Below, one piece after another: positions 17,912 to 32,419 of a stretch of 34,874 bases of DNA (the first letter of the stretch is position 1; each line of letters begins with the position of its first letter). This DNA is from Mitosporidium daphniae. Taxonomy: Eukaryota; Microsporidia. Both the position numbers and the translations under genes were made by a program. The stretch covers positions 1 to 34,874 of the forward strand of contig NW_013546323.1 of the NCBI RefSeq assembly GCF_000760515.2, read 5' to 3'. The notes under the pieces are model-generated. The model did not search any database. It saw nothing but the letters and a program-made list of their open reading frames with translations, and was not told where the DNA came from.

Positions 17912-20900
17912 TTATGCGGTTGGCCCTGTTGGGGTGGAAGTCTTTTCAAGGAGGGCAGTGGAATACGCTTTGAATGCCTGGAGCGCGGAAAAGTAGGTAT
18001 CTTTCTCAGCGGACTGGTTAAAGTATGAAAATGCAGACGAGTTTAGTCCGGGCAATTCTAAAGTCAATCCAAACGCCACGAATACCTGAAATGGTGGAAA
18101 CCGCTACATCGTACAAATTGACACCGTCCAGCGGCGTTTCGTAGTAAAGCTCTTCTTCAAGATCGCTCTCTTCCCATTCCGAATCCTCATGTGCATCGTC
18201 TACGTTCTCTTCTGGGGGCTCCGCTTGCAGCTCCTTTTCCTGGGAAAACTGGGAATGCGCTTCGTCGTCGTCGGACAGCTCCTTATCCTCATACGAATCG
18301 GAATAGTATTCTTCCTCGTTGGAATCATCATCGCCATTTTCTGCATGGTGCTCCAATAAGCGTCTATTTTCCAGGCTTTTTGGGAGCGTTTCGAATGCAT
18401 CCTGGAGCAGGGTAAAGATAAGCGGGAAAATTGGCGAAAGGTCTACATTGCATCGTAAAAGCTGGTTCATGGCAATGACAACAAGTCGTTTGTCGTGGAC
18501 TCTATTGAATGCTGCTTTGCTTGCACAAATGTACGAAAGAATGTCTATCAGGGATGGGAGTGCTGCCGAGTTTGCAGAAAATACGTTCAAAGTCAGCATG
18601 GTGTCGTAGATGATGCAGTTGAGAATCACCTCCATATGATGAACGATGCTGCGTTTGCTCTTGTATTTGCGAAAGTTTTCTAACGAAATGCTAATAAACC
18701 CTGGAATCAACTATGTCAGTAAATGATGAGCATGCTGGCTTGGGTACCTGGTCAATAGATCCTCTGCAGCACAGCAGCATGGACTCCATGATTTGGCATC
18801 CGCAGATGCGATCGTCATCTTCATACTCGGTGCTTTTCATGGCCTTATCGATGATGGAGGTGAACATTGCTTGTATTTGCAGGTTGCTGGAAACCAAAGC
18901 ATGCCCATATGAGATGATGTTGTCGAAGCAAGGAAGCAGATCGCCCAAATATTCGCCCATCGTGCCATTGAGATAGTATTCGTACAACACCGGGAAAACG
19001 GTGGTCCACATTTGCTGAGAAATTGCCTTGCGTGCAAAAGTAACCGAGTCAATCAGCTCTAAAATGTCTTCATACAGATCCGATATTTTGTAACGCAGCA
19101 CATGCGAAATTGGCTCGTAAAAAAAGGCCTCCATTTGCTCGGTTAGCTACAAAATTAAAGGCATACAAAAGCGGTTACGTCTGAATTGGATTTCACCGAA
19201 ACCACAAGGGTGGTTATCGTTTTGAGCAGCCCCATTGCAGTCATCGTTTTGTCGGTAACGATGTTGAATTCTTCGTCGTTCTCATCGATAGAGCCGGTGG
19301 CAGGCGACTCTTCGCTGACCGAAAACGATTGAATGACCTTTGGATGGCTGATGAGACGCATAAGGGTCAAGCAAAGCTGCTGAGTAAGCTGCAGTGAAAA
19401 CGGAGTCAGCTCCACCGAATATAAGGAAACCAACTTTTCAAGCACATAGGAGAGCGAGTCTATATCGCTTTGGTTGGTAAGGTCCAGTAGGTTTTGCACA
19501 ATCGGTGCAAGGTTTGCCGTCATCAGGGGCGTAACCTCTTCAAATTGCAAAAAGATTCCCAACGCCAATGCTGCCTGTATACGTATGGGGAGATTTTCTG
19601 GGGCAACATCGCCAAGGCACCGAAGAATGCCCTGAAAGATTGCCAGCACATTGTCGATTGTAGAGTATCGAAGATCCTCATAGTTTTGAATGACCCAGCA
19701 TGCTCTGGCCCGCAAAAATGGCGAGTCCGAACTCATGTCTGGCAGCACTGCACTCATGATAAGCGACTCTGTTTGCCCTTTAAGCTCGGGAGCAGCCAAG
19801 ATTGTGGATGATATGGTTCCGACCACCATCAGGGCTCCTTCATTTGCACGAACGTTATTATAATAAGGAGATGTCGAGGTAGAAAACCCGACAAAAATTT
19901 CGTTGATGAATTTCAACAACGAAAGGAAAACCGACTTTTTTCTCTTTTTAACCATGGTGCCGAGCAAGTTGGAAGCAGCCCATGAAACGCTTTCCAAGTC
20001 TTCAAAGGGATCCAATCTTTTATGGATGTATTCGTATGGATCTTCGGCCCAGATTCGCTCATCCTCTTCGGTGTAGCACAGTCTTGGAAATATGAATAGC
20101 TTCATGATCGGCTCGATATGCAGCTTAATTCGCTTCCAGAGCTTATTTGAAAGAAGGGCAGAATCCAAATAGTCGCAAATGAGGGTGACCAGTCTTGGGG
20201 GCAAAGATAGTTCTGGCTTGTTTGAGCAAACGCCCTCAATAAGAGACAGAATCACATCCAAAGTGGGGATGGCAAACTTGGACATATAAAGAGACGAAAA
20301 GTGGGAATAAGTTTTGGTGCGAAATTTGTTTTGCTCGTCCAATCCATAACGCGATGACATACGAATGGTGATGTGTAGCGCCCACTTTTTCATGCTGAAG
20401 AATGGACACAGTTCGGTTTGGTCTGGATGGTAAATAGACTCTGTGTTTGGAATGGGCATCAGTAAGATGTGAACGCAAATGCTGATCCATGGATCGATGG
20501 CAGATTCTGCTTGCAGATCTTTAGGCAGCACATACTAAATGTCGGATTAATCAAAGTTGCTAACCTGAAGCGCGCTAAAAAATGTTTTTAAAATGGTTTT
20601 CAACAGCAAAAACGAGCCATCGTCCATGGTGCTGCCAAGTGTCTTTGAAACGACATTCAGCAGCAATGGGAAGCCCGTAAGGAAAATGGGATGATTCTGC
20701 GACTTTGACGACGTATTTTCGGCATCAATCGCAACACGCAGGACATCAATGATGCCCATCAGGTAATGCAAATCCGACACCGATTGCAATGAATGGAAAA
20801 GCTGCGGCAACAGCTCTGGCCATGAGGTCAAGAAATCTTCCTGGATCAATTTGGAAAAACACGGGAGAAGAAGCTTTCTATGGTTGGAGCTGCATGAAAC

Positions 20901-21240
20901 GTAAGCCTGCGTGATATTGGCTCTAATGTATTGGACTTCACTCGCGCTAAGCGAACACGCAACATCGGGCTTCTTCTCTTGATACGCCGGATACGATGGA
21001 AATGCCTTGATGATGGCATTTTTAAAGAAGATCAACCCTACAATAAAATTAACGTGCATTACCAGCTTGTTTGGCGGTCAAGTTAATGTTTGGAGAGATG
21101 GCCAAACCCAGAAGCACAGAAAGGAATCCATCGTGATGCGAGTATTCCTGCAGTTTTTTCTCCGCCTCCTTTCGAACATCCTGAGCGGCCGAAAGCGAAT
21201 TTAATAAAAGATTGTGGATATGGGTTGAATGTTCATCCAT
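17912..21240 (-). CDS. Importin-beta family karyopherin, importin-7/8 (Sxm1/Nmd5) type
   Basis: Nuclear import receptor that carries cargo through pores under RanGTP control. Exons 21240-21063, 21037-20565, 20534-19179, 19146-18748, 18710-18086 and 18057-17912, with introns of 25, 30, 32, 37 and 28 nt; every join is in phase; 1058 aa, close to human importin-7 (1038). The N-terminal importin-beta domain reads LSAAQDVRKEAEKKLQEY, then LTAKQAGLIFFKNAI. HEAT-type helical repeats fill the body (DEDDERIWAEDPYEYIHKR-like importin-7 block near the middle). An acidic stretch (SDDDEAH...EWEESDLEEELYYETPLD) near the C-terminus precedes ELPGLNSSAFSYFNQS, as in importin-7. Likely cargoes are ribosomal proteins and histones by family knowledge. 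Its start is 72 nt from the DDB1 start. Confidence 0.9.
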
Positions 21241-21312
21241 CGCAAAAAACAAAAATTTAAGCCAAGCTGCACATTTAAATTAAACCCGTTCGAATTTAAT
21301 TTACCGTTGAAA
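21241..21312. promoter_or_regulatory. 72-nt divergent promoter, importin / DDB1
   Basis: The start codons of the importin and DDB1 genes face away from each other across 72 nt of AT-rich sequence (several AAATTTAA-like runs). Both promoters must share it or extend into coding sequence. Confidence 0.5.
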
Positions 21313-24300
21313 ATGGCGTTTTTCCACAATCTAACGCTATATGAGGGACATTCGGTATATCACGCGCTAAGTTCAAATGTAATTTCCAGCCACAAAAAGA
21401 GCCTAATTTTAAAGTACCCCTTTGTTGTAATGCCATAGCACCGGACAGCGACTTGACATGTACAGCATCGATGCCGAAGGCTGTGAAACACGGTTTTTCA
21501 AGTCGTTCCCGATCAACGGGAAGATCATCGCACTTGCTATGTCTTCGTTAAAGGTTTTTATCGCATTTGATGGTAGGGCCATTTGCTTCCTTTCGTCTTG
21601 CTGGTCACAAAGAAACTGCAGTTTTGTGTTTTGCAGTGGGATAGCAGCTCATACAATCTTCGGTGTGTCTTCAGTGCGTCTTTGAAGAGTGATATTGGAA
21701 AGCTTCTCAAAGAAAATGCCAGGCTTGTGGTCGAAAATAACGGCCACTTTGCGTGTGTATATTGCATTTCAGGTCTTTTGAAAGTAATTCCTCTTGACAA
21801 TATATTCAACTGCCCAACAAAGGAGATCTTTTCCGTAAGGTATGCGCGCAAATACACCGCTCTTACCATCAGATTTGACGACCTCGTTATAAAGGACTTT
21901 ATTGTACTATCCAAGCCGGCTCTTTTATGCTATCAAATTTCGGCATTGGTTCAGGAAAACTCCGAATCCAAATCGATCAAGCTATTCCAGTTGAATTTGA
22001 AGGCAAAAACAATGGAACGCATGCAGAGCATCCCGGCTTTAAAGGTGCCGCTTGAAAGTCAAAGGATACTTGTAGATGGTATTTGGGCTTTGGTTTTACG
22101 TTTTAGACTTGCAATGTGATTCGTTTGTCATCATTGGGTCCAACTCCATAAGCTATTGTAAAGTTACCCCGAATTCCGTTTTAATCCACGCTAGCCGGGC
22201 ATTTTCTTTTGGCGAAATCATAGAGTTACACTGTAACATCGCTTACCATAGTGCCCATTTCTTCCCCAAACACGAAGAAAAGTTTCAATTCCGAAGACTC
22301 GTCATGTTAAACAGCCTTGGTATTCTCTTTATGTGCTTTCTTTATCCAATGCAAGATGCCGGTCAGGCATTTAAAATTGACGTTGAGGTTTTAGGACATG
22401 TATGGTTCCCCTTTGGATTACTTACGTTTAGACCATTTTGGCAAGCTGTTTTACCTTCATAGACTTTGATAAACTTTTCTTGGGATCCTCGTTTGGAGAT
22501 TCCATCTGCATTCGATTGTCGGAAGAGCCGATTATGCAGCCAAGAATCCCATCCATATTGGATTCACCTGCCCATGATTGCTCTTCGTCTGTTGATAGGC
22601 TATTTTTTAAGGAGATTTCTAAAATTACAAACACAGGACCGATACTTGATTTTACGCTATCAGACATGGATACAAAGAGCTCTTGCACAAGTAGCAGCAA
22701 ACAAATAATTGCATGCTGCGGGGCATTTACCGAATCGCGTTTAAAGCTAATTCGAAGCGATCTTTCGACCCAAGTATCATTGGGGGCACTTTTTAATGAC
22801 TGGACTTCGGTTTTGTTTGAAAAAATATGGCAATTTCCGCAGCATTCCCTGTGCGTCTTGTCGACCCATTTTCAAACGGTATTTTTGAACCAAACCGGGG
22901 ACTCATTTAAAGACATTTCACGCTCTTTTTCTGACGTGAACTCGCCCTCATTGCTAGTTTCTCCTCTAAATAACAACAGAGATATTTATATCAGAGTCAC
23001 CCCCACGCGTGTAATAATTTTTAAAGTGGGTATGAACACGGAAGGTGTCGATAATACAGGGGACATACATATTGATGATCTCGCCTCTTCTTCTGCGTTT
23101 CTTTCGTACAATCCTCTTATTGAGGTGTCTTTTTGCTCGCTGCTGTATGATGTTTTGGTTTGTGTTTTTATCGACTCGTGTAAAGGCCAATCGATCTTTT
23201 GTTTTTACAAAATCTCCCCAGATTACTCCCTTATAAATATACAGGAAATTCCCGTTTCTGGGCAAGTGTTTGCCTTTTCGGTTCTTGCTACCAAGAATCT
23301 AATGTCTTTATCTCCTCACAGTGGAATTTTGGTGTATTCAACTTGGGAATTTCCGAGCGATTTTGTTGTTGCGGCCATCAAAGAGGAGCAATCAACAAAG
23401 CTGATTGAGATTTGCAGATACACATTATCTGATCAGGGCAATAATGTCATTCAACGCTCCGGTTGTTCTGGTCAAAATGGGGCGTATGAAATGCCTTTGC
23501 TCATTTCCTCTCTCCAATTGGCTTCTTTTGTTAATGCATCATCGGATACTCCATATGCTATTTTTCTGAACATTGGAACAGGGGATGGTCAACTATTCGT
23601 ATTTTCGGTCTCGCTGGCCCTTTCCTCAGATGTGCAGGAAATCTCCATATTATTTGAAAAGAAAATTGGATTGGGAAACAAACCGGTTCAATTTTCTTCA
23701 GTGACCACTGGAAACATGCCCACAACCTTTTTGTTTGCATGGGGCGACTTTTCGGTAATTCTGTTTTGTTCTTCTTCGATTTTACGGCATGTGTTTCTTT
23801 CTAGCGTGTCGAGCCCCGGTACCGTTGAATTTAATACGATTTCCTTGTTTTCTAACACCAACGTTGACGTTTTCTGTCGCCCATCAATGATGGCCATTTC
23901 CAAAGTCGGGCTTCAAAGCGATCACGTTCTTTTGATGTTTAGTTTTGATGAAATTGTTACTCAACACATGCAAATAAAATCGTTTCCCTTGATATCGAGT
24001 AAGAGCTGGGAAATGCCTATCCGAATTTGCTACTGTGAGCTTTCCAACATTTATGCGGTTATCACGTTATCCTTTGAAGGCCGGTGTTTAAGCAATTCGA
24101 AAAACGGCCACTCATATTTGAGGCTATTCGATGCAAGCTCCATGAGGGTACTTAATTCCTATCCTTTTCTGGATGGTGTTCAAGCTACTTGTCTCGATGT
24201 CGTCGATTCCTTTCTTATCGTCGGATGCTCCATATCTCCTAAAGATGGGCTGCTTCCGCAAAATGGCGAAGATGCATCCTCTTTTTTCGAGGGATCTATA

Positions 24301-25294
24301 TTTGTATTTAATGTGCATGCTCAAATGGCATCTTGTTCGCTTTCCCCTATATTTGAGCATAAAATCCCAAACAATTCCAAAGGGGATGGCGGTCCGCTGT
24401 ATTCGCTGGCCCACTATAAAAAATTCATCTTTGCTGGCGTTCAAGCACAAATCTTGGCATTCAGATTTGACAACTGCACCATGCCGCAACGATTGGTCCC
24501 GGCAGGCCAAAAGTACGCCCAAATTCTGCCCATGTATCTGACGGTGAGCGATAATGAATTGATTGTCGGCGATGTGATGAAGTCGATTTCAATCTCACGA
24601 ATCGCCGTTTGTAGTGAAGAAAAATCCAAATACGAAGGGGAGTTTTTGATGTTCGAAGAGCTCGGTAAGGAATACGCTACACNGTGGATGACATCGCAAG
24701 CCGTATTTTCGTGTTGTGATTCAAAAACGTATGTCGGATGTGATGGAGAGGGTGTGCTTTTCTTTCTTGAAAGACCTGCAAATGCATCTAACATTGTGGA
24801 TGAAAAGGCTCTTAAAAAAGTCGCCTCGTTCTACATCGGCGATACGGTCAACCAATTTCGACGAGGAAGCATATCCTTGCAATCTAGCCTTGATAAGGAA
24901 TCGGACTTTGGTTTGTTCATATTGATTGACCGTTAGAAACGTATGTTTATTCAACGACCGGCGGAAGGCTTTGCCTATTGACGTCCATCCCGGCTCAAGA
25001 CCACCAGGCACTGTGGAGGGTCCAGACCGTTGCAAAGAACCACATCCAGACGTTGGGAAATCTCGACCATGATTTGTATGTTTTTTTCCTAATTTCAGAT
25101 GGAGATACGGGGAAGCTCCCAACCGCGACTTGGGTGCATTGGTTATTGACGGGGACTTGGTTAGATGCGTCAATGAATTGCCAAAAGACTCCGCCATACT
25201 AAACAACATTACTAGCGATCTTTTAGCCACCGGCCTATTTGATTCCAAAAAGCGATTATACAATTTACTAGAAAAGTATTCAACGCTTCTTTAA
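21313..25294 (+). CDS. DDB1: DDB1-like UV-damaged DNA-binding protein 1 / CUL4 adaptor
   Basis: Triple beta-propeller scaffold of CUL4 ubiquitin ligases, acting in DNA repair and replication control. Exons 21313-21413, 21439-21553, 21577-22078, 22107-22399, 22432-24910, 24937-25075 and 25099-25294; introns 25, 23, 28, 32, 26 and 23 nt; 1274 aa (human 1140). Diagnostic blocks: LLPFVLLVTKKLQFCVLQWD, then SGLLKVIPLDN (human GLFKVIPLD), SFVIIGSNSISY, KLFLGSSFGDSICIRL formed across a splice, KKVASFYIGDTVNQFRRGS, and the C-terminal VIDGDLVRCVNEL. Related SF3B3/RSE1 and CPSF160 share the fold and the end motif, but the KVIPLD and FGDS blocks favour DDB1. One ambiguous base (n at 24683) falls in coding sequence. 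It is convergent with SHMT, 34 nt between stops. Confidence 0.85.
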
Positions 25295-25328
25295 TTTTTA
25301 ATAAATCGAAGATTTGTATTCATGAGAC

Positions 25329-27151
25329 CTATTGGCCGGGCGCATAGAACATTCCTGAAAAGGCCTCCACCTGAGCACGGAGATCCTAGTAAAATTGAAC
25401 CAAATAAAACGGTACTTTGATTTGTTGCGATTTTTCGGCTTCATGTGAAAACTCTTTGGGATCAACACAAGCGGCCTATAAACACACAGGTAAAACGAGC
25501 GACCTCACTTGGATTGACAAAGAAACCTGAATGGCACGATGGAGTATGGAGGCAACCTGCTCAATGTCGTTGTTATTAAAGCCGCGCGATGTTATAGCTG
25601 CAGTGCCGAGCCGAACACCGCCAGGATTGATGGCACTGGTATCCCCCAGAACAATGTTCTTATTGATTGAAATTCTAAAATTAGCTGTGCAAAGCAAGAA
25701 AATACCCGATGAGTTCGCAAATTCTTTCATATTTAGAGCCGTTAAGACCAAGCGGACGTAGATCCCACAATAAAAGGTGGTTGTCAGTGCCGCCTGTTTG
25801 GATCTTATATCCAAAGGCTTTCAAATGATCACACAGCGCAGAGCAGTTGCGCTTCAGCTGAATGCAATATTGCTTAAACTCGGCAGAGTTTGCTTGCTTT
25901 AGTGCAACTGCAACGGCTGCAATGGCATTGTTGTGGGGGCCGCCCTAAATAAATTTGACACCCAAAGCTTACTTGGCACCCTGGGAATACAGCCTGATTG
26001 ACTCGGGCCTCAAGGTCCGTTTGAGCCCCTGTTGAATGATGTTTCTTTCTATAAAAGATCAGGGCGGCTCTGGGTCCACGGAGGGTCTATTGATGGGCAT
26101 AAATGACACACAAATACCTTGTGTGTTGTTGTAGTCACAATGTCGCAATATTTAAATGGATCCTCTGCTTCCTAACAACAAAAAGGCGGCGTATGTACTT
26201 TCGCAGCTATAAGCCCGCTTATGTGGGCAACATCGGCCATAAAATATGCACCCACTTCATCCGCAATCTAAAAAACATTAATGGATATGGCGCTACTTGT
26301 TTGAACGACAAATAGTCCAATTCTCTTGGATATGCGCTTGCTCCGCATATGATGAGCTTGGGCAAAAACAACTTGGCCGAAGATCTCAGGGAAACATAAT
26401 CAATAAGCCCAGTATTCTAAAATTGGTACGGAATCATTCAAACCTCGTCTATTCGATAGGGAAGCGATTCAAAATAGATTGAGGTCGCAGAGACTTTTCT
26501 TTTAGCAGTACGATAGCCGTGGGTTAAACTAAGAAATCAGCGAAAAAAAGTACTGTCCTCCAGAGGGCAAATCCAATCCCATTATGCGGTCATGGGGCGC
26601 AAGTAGTGCGGTATAGGCAGCAAAATTAGCGGTGCTGCCAGAATATGGCTGCACATTAACACCCCACTCTTCAGGATCAAGCGAGAAGGCCGTCAGTGCT
26701 CTTTCCTGGCACAAGCGTTCGACACGATCAATAACTTCATTGCCACCATAATACCTGGCCCCAGGCAATCCTACTGTTTTAGGGCTTTGATCGAATACCT
26801 TCCGAATATTTGTTGGTCAGCACTGACCCCAAGGCGTCCAAAACAGCTTGGCTAGTGTAGTTCTAAAAATAAAACGCCATCAGGGACCTCTGAGGCTATC
26901 AACTCGATCCCATGCCGCTGTCTATATTTTTCTTCCTCAATGAGAGAAAAAATCTCGGGATCGGCCTGCTGAAGCGGCAATGAAAGAAGAATGGAAGGTT
27001 CGGATGATTGGACTTTTCTCGAAAAACAGGATGTTTCATCAGAAGTAACATTAGCACTCGAAAGCATTTTATTTGGATGATGGCGGAACAGTGCACGAGA
27101 CGTAGTTCTCAACGAGGCTATGCCAAAAAAATTTATTTTGAGACAACACAT
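25329..27151 (-). CDS. SHM1: Serine hydroxymethyltransferase, mitochondrial form, 12 exons
   Basis: PLP enzyme interconverting serine and glycine with tetrahydrofolate, feeding one-carbon metabolism. Exons: 27151-26888, 26862-26799, 26770-26554, 26528-26444, 26416-26297, 26267-26199, 26171-26118, 26086-25973, 25944-25706, 25674-25527, 25475-25416, 25385-25329. The eleven introns are 25-31 nt except one of 51 nt. The spliced protein is 496 aa. Landmarks: [74 protein letters not shown] with the PLP-binding Lys, and [15 protein letters not shown]. The N-terminal extension ([18 protein letters not shown]) is rich in Arg, Ser and hydrophobics with no acids, so mitochondrial import is likely. An internal Met (MLSSAN) could give a cytosolic form. 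This is the most intron-dense gene in the window. Confidence 0.95.
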
Positions 27152-27215
27152 GCACTGATTAGTCAAGTGCAATGTAACGGCTTAAAATCGATTCTCAAAT
27201 TTAAATCGATTTGTT

Positions 27216-29807
<2,592 letters not shown>

Positions 29808-29832
29808 AATAAATTTAATGGTTTAACCCGAA

Positions 29833-30529
29833 TTACACGATCACCACGGGCGGATCTATCTCCTCAAACATTGTTATAAAGGAAAAAACATTCACCTCCA
29901 AGTCAGAACAGAATGACAATGGATATGCGAGCAAATCATCGACTGCACGCCGGTCAAGTTGATGCTCTTTGAGCTCTATACATTTCTTGTAAAAAGCTGG
30001 CGCTTCCAATATTTTTTGGCCCCCAGAAAGAAAGAAGAAAAAAACAATCTTTTCAGAGGCCCATGACCAATATATCTAAGGCTCATTTGAAAGCTGAAAA
30101 TACCTGCTCATTGGAAAGCCTTTTCCGGCATTCGGAACTTGAAATATTGTAGCCATGCTTCCACAACTTGTTCCATCTATAATCGATAAGAGCCTCGAAT
30201 ATTTCCGACAACAAACCGGGAATCCGATCCATAAGTTCGTCTGGCAAAAGGCTCTCGATGATGGTTTTCGAAATGGCCTGAAAGCTTGAAAGTTCTATCA
30301 ATGCTTTAAAAGAGACCATATCCTTTGGAGGTGAAGGGTATTTTTCCAATATTAAGGGCAACAGATCCTTTTGCCATTCCTCATCAAGGTACTTGTTAAT
30401 CGAGCGATCTTTGCCAGCAGTCTTTTTTGTTGATTTTGACTTTTTTTCTGCACTGTTTTTGGCATCAGTGCTTTTTGGCGATCTCTTCCGGGAATCGTTT
30501 TTGGTAGCCGAATTTCGAGCGATCGCCAT
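29833..30529 (-). CDS. Hypothetical basic and helical protein (222 aa)
   Basis: Not recognised. Exons 30529-30104 and 30075-29833 with a 28-nt intron, in phase. The N-terminal 40 residues are Lys/Ser-rich (KRSPKSTDAKNSAEKKSKS), like a nuclear localisation tail. Then comes an all-helical region: LDEEWQKDLLPLILEKYPSP, LLPDELMDRIPGLLSEIFEA, LIDYRWNKLWKHGYN, YWSWASEKIVFFFFLSG. The end includes a second coding block up to a stop at 29833. The Trp/Phe-rich C-terminal half suggests a structured subunit of a nuclear complex. It is divergent from bL27m across 287 nt. Confidence 0.65.
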
Positions 30530-30816
30530 TTTCTTAAAATTAAGTCTTCCGATGCGTAAATGTATTGGTGTAATGTGACCTTATTACAACTTTAATAGCA
30601 ACATCTACAGAATTGGCCATCATTGGTAAAGGCTTTTAAAAAGAAAAGTAGAAACCTCCTTTTTAGCAGACCAGCATTAGGAAGCGAACAATATTCCAGC
30701 TCGCAAAGCTGTATACTTGTCAACCCACTTGGGGCTTCATAACTTGGTGGTCAAAATTGGCCCACTTGCCCAAATTAAGTTGGCGTTCAATTTAGAATCT
30801 TTTTATTTAGATTCCC
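30530..30816. promoter_or_regulatory. Divergent intergenic region, unknown gene / bL27m
   Basis: 287 nt between opposite starts, with no ORF of note. It holds the promoters of both genes; no motif identified. Confidence 0.4.
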
Positions 30817-31215
30817 ATGCTCCATCCTTCCTCCACTTTGATCGGCACTTTCTTTCAATCTTTCATTAGTCTCCGATTTGCCACAAATATGACAAAAGCC
30901 AACACGTCTCGAAATACGAAAGGGTCGCCGGGTCAGCGACTTGGATTAAAGAAATTCGCCAATGAAAAGACCAAAATCGGCCAGATTATTGCCAGACAAC
31001 GGGGCACAAAATGGCACCCAGGGGAAAATGTATTTTCTTACCTTGTTTATGTGTAGGTGGGTCTTGGTAGGGATCATACCATATTCGCACTTGCCAATGG
31101 AAAGGTAGAGTTTTCAAAGGACAAGTCCAGAAATCGAACGTACATTCATGTCAGGCCGCTATTCACCCCTGGGCCCCGAGATTTTTTGCTTAGCCCAGTT
31201 GCTGTTGATCCCTAA
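30817..31215 (+). CDS. MRPL27: Mitochondrial ribosomal protein bL27m
   Basis: Large-subunit mitoribosomal protein near the peptidyl-transferase centre. Exons 30817-31029 and 31057-31215 joined across a 27-nt intron; 123 aa. The N-terminus ([19 protein letters not shown])is a plausible mitochondrial presequence. The bL27 core reads [20 protein letters not shown] then [14 protein letters not shown], continued across the splice by [18 protein letters not shown]. The split falls inside the universally conserved [12 protein letters not shown] block, which makes the tiny intron very secure. The tail is short compared with yeast Mrp7. It is followed by a 122-nt gap before the convergent VDAC gene. 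Confidence 0.95.
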
Positions 31216-31337
31216 GCCTCCCTTATAACCGTTCTAAAGTGGCCAAATTATCCCAATTTGTCGGTACTATTGTCATAAAGCGGCATTTAATTAGGTATTT
31301 TAAATTTTAATTCGATCATCCACCTTTGGGAAGTAGA

Positions 31338-32342
31338 TTACATCTCCACATTCAGGGAGCATCCCAGCTTACGAGAACTGAGGTCATTGGGTGCAAGAGA
31401 ATCAAATGCAGCGGCAAGTGTCAACGAAACGCGTTGACTGAGACGAGAGGTGTAAGAGAGGGCGGCCTTTCCGGTATGGTCCATTTTTGCCTAGAATAAG
31501 TGATCCGCCCAATTGGTACCTTTAAAAAGGCCTGCTTTTCCACGGGAATCCTGCATCCAAATTCCAATAATGAAGAAGACAGTGCTTTTGCATGTGTCAC
31601 TTTACATCCAACTTCTGTACCGGACGGAAACTTTTGATATAATGTGGTCATAATCGAGGAGCCGCCATTGATAGCATGAAGTGTGGCCTTATAATTTGGA
31701 TAATCAACTCCAATTGCAAAAGAATGGCTATCAATCATTGCTTTGGTGTTATCAAAAGAAACAAAGGAGCCAATTACAAAATCACGGTATTTAAAGGAAA
31801 CGCTGTTAGAACACAGAGGGCCTTTGGCCAAATCAACAGCAAGCGTGGAATGGAGAAGTGCCTTGCAATTAAAGGCGGTGGCATACGTCAGGCCCATCTT
31901 GGTTTGCAATGAACTAGGCGGAAAGTAGAAGGAAGGCTACCCATCTTTTAAAAATAGCCCTGTGGCATTAAGAGAAAGCCCCTTGAAGTAGGGATCCTTC
32001 AATTCGATCACCTCTTCAAGGGCCCCCTGAGAGGTAAATTTTGTTTGGCTTTCTAAACATTAAACACGAATATGCTGGCACCCAAAATAATATAAGAGTG
32101 TTCTTAATGTCTCCATTTATAATATTTTTGCTCAGGTCATTCGTTGCATTTACGCATATTTGTGAGGTGGAACCCTGGGTCTAGACATTATACAGATCAA
32201 AGGTAAACCGATGTCTCTGTTCCATTGACTTCAAGCGTCAGCACATCAGATGGGTAGTTCTTGGACAAAATGTCCAGCGCACTTTTCCCAATGTCGGCAT
32301 ATTTAATTGAGCCTAAAATCAAATCGCGATGAACGTACTCAT
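31338..32342 (-). CDS. POR1: VDAC / mitochondrial outer-membrane porin, one exon junction unresolved
   Basis: Beta-barrel channel for metabolites in the mitochondrial outer membrane. Supported exons: 32342-32339 (only ATGA), 32312-32209, a part from 32180, an exon ending 32082, 32052-31941, 31913-31520 and 31490-31338; clear introns are 26, 28, 29, 27 and 29 nt. Sequence: MSSIKYADIGKSALDILSKN, then LESQTKFTSQGALEEVIELK, LQTKMGLTYATAFNCKALLH, AKMDHTGKAALSYTSRLSQR and the end LGCSLNVEM. The 32180-32082 stretch cannot be read cleanly: the frame that aligns best with VDAC (YYKWRH then EHSYIILES) contains TAA at 32106-32104. Removing a 71-nt intron would avoid the stop but delete about 20 residues of a beta hairpin. 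Total length without a gap is about 280 aa, normal for VDAC. Confidence 0.85.
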
Positions 32343-32419
32343 TTGTAGTGCGGATAAGCAATAAAATTAACCCTACTGATCAAGTTTTTAAATTTTCGAC
32401 ACTTAAATTGGAATCTTTT
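32343..32419. promoter_or_regulatory. 77-nt divergent promoter, VDAC / PSF2
   Basis: Start codons lie 77 nt apart in opposite directions; the spacer is AT-rich (AATAAAATTAACCC, TTTTTAAATTTTC). No named motif. Confidence 0.5.

Noticed and set aside
24683-24683. Ambiguous base n in DDB1
   Set aside because: An assembly or sequencing uncertainty; both flanks keep the same frame, so it has no biological meaning.
21313-25294. Reading the large propeller gene as SF3B3/RSE1 or CPSF160
   Set aside because: The SGLLKVIPLD, IIGSNSISY and FLGSSFGDS blocks follow DDB1 more closely than its paralogues.
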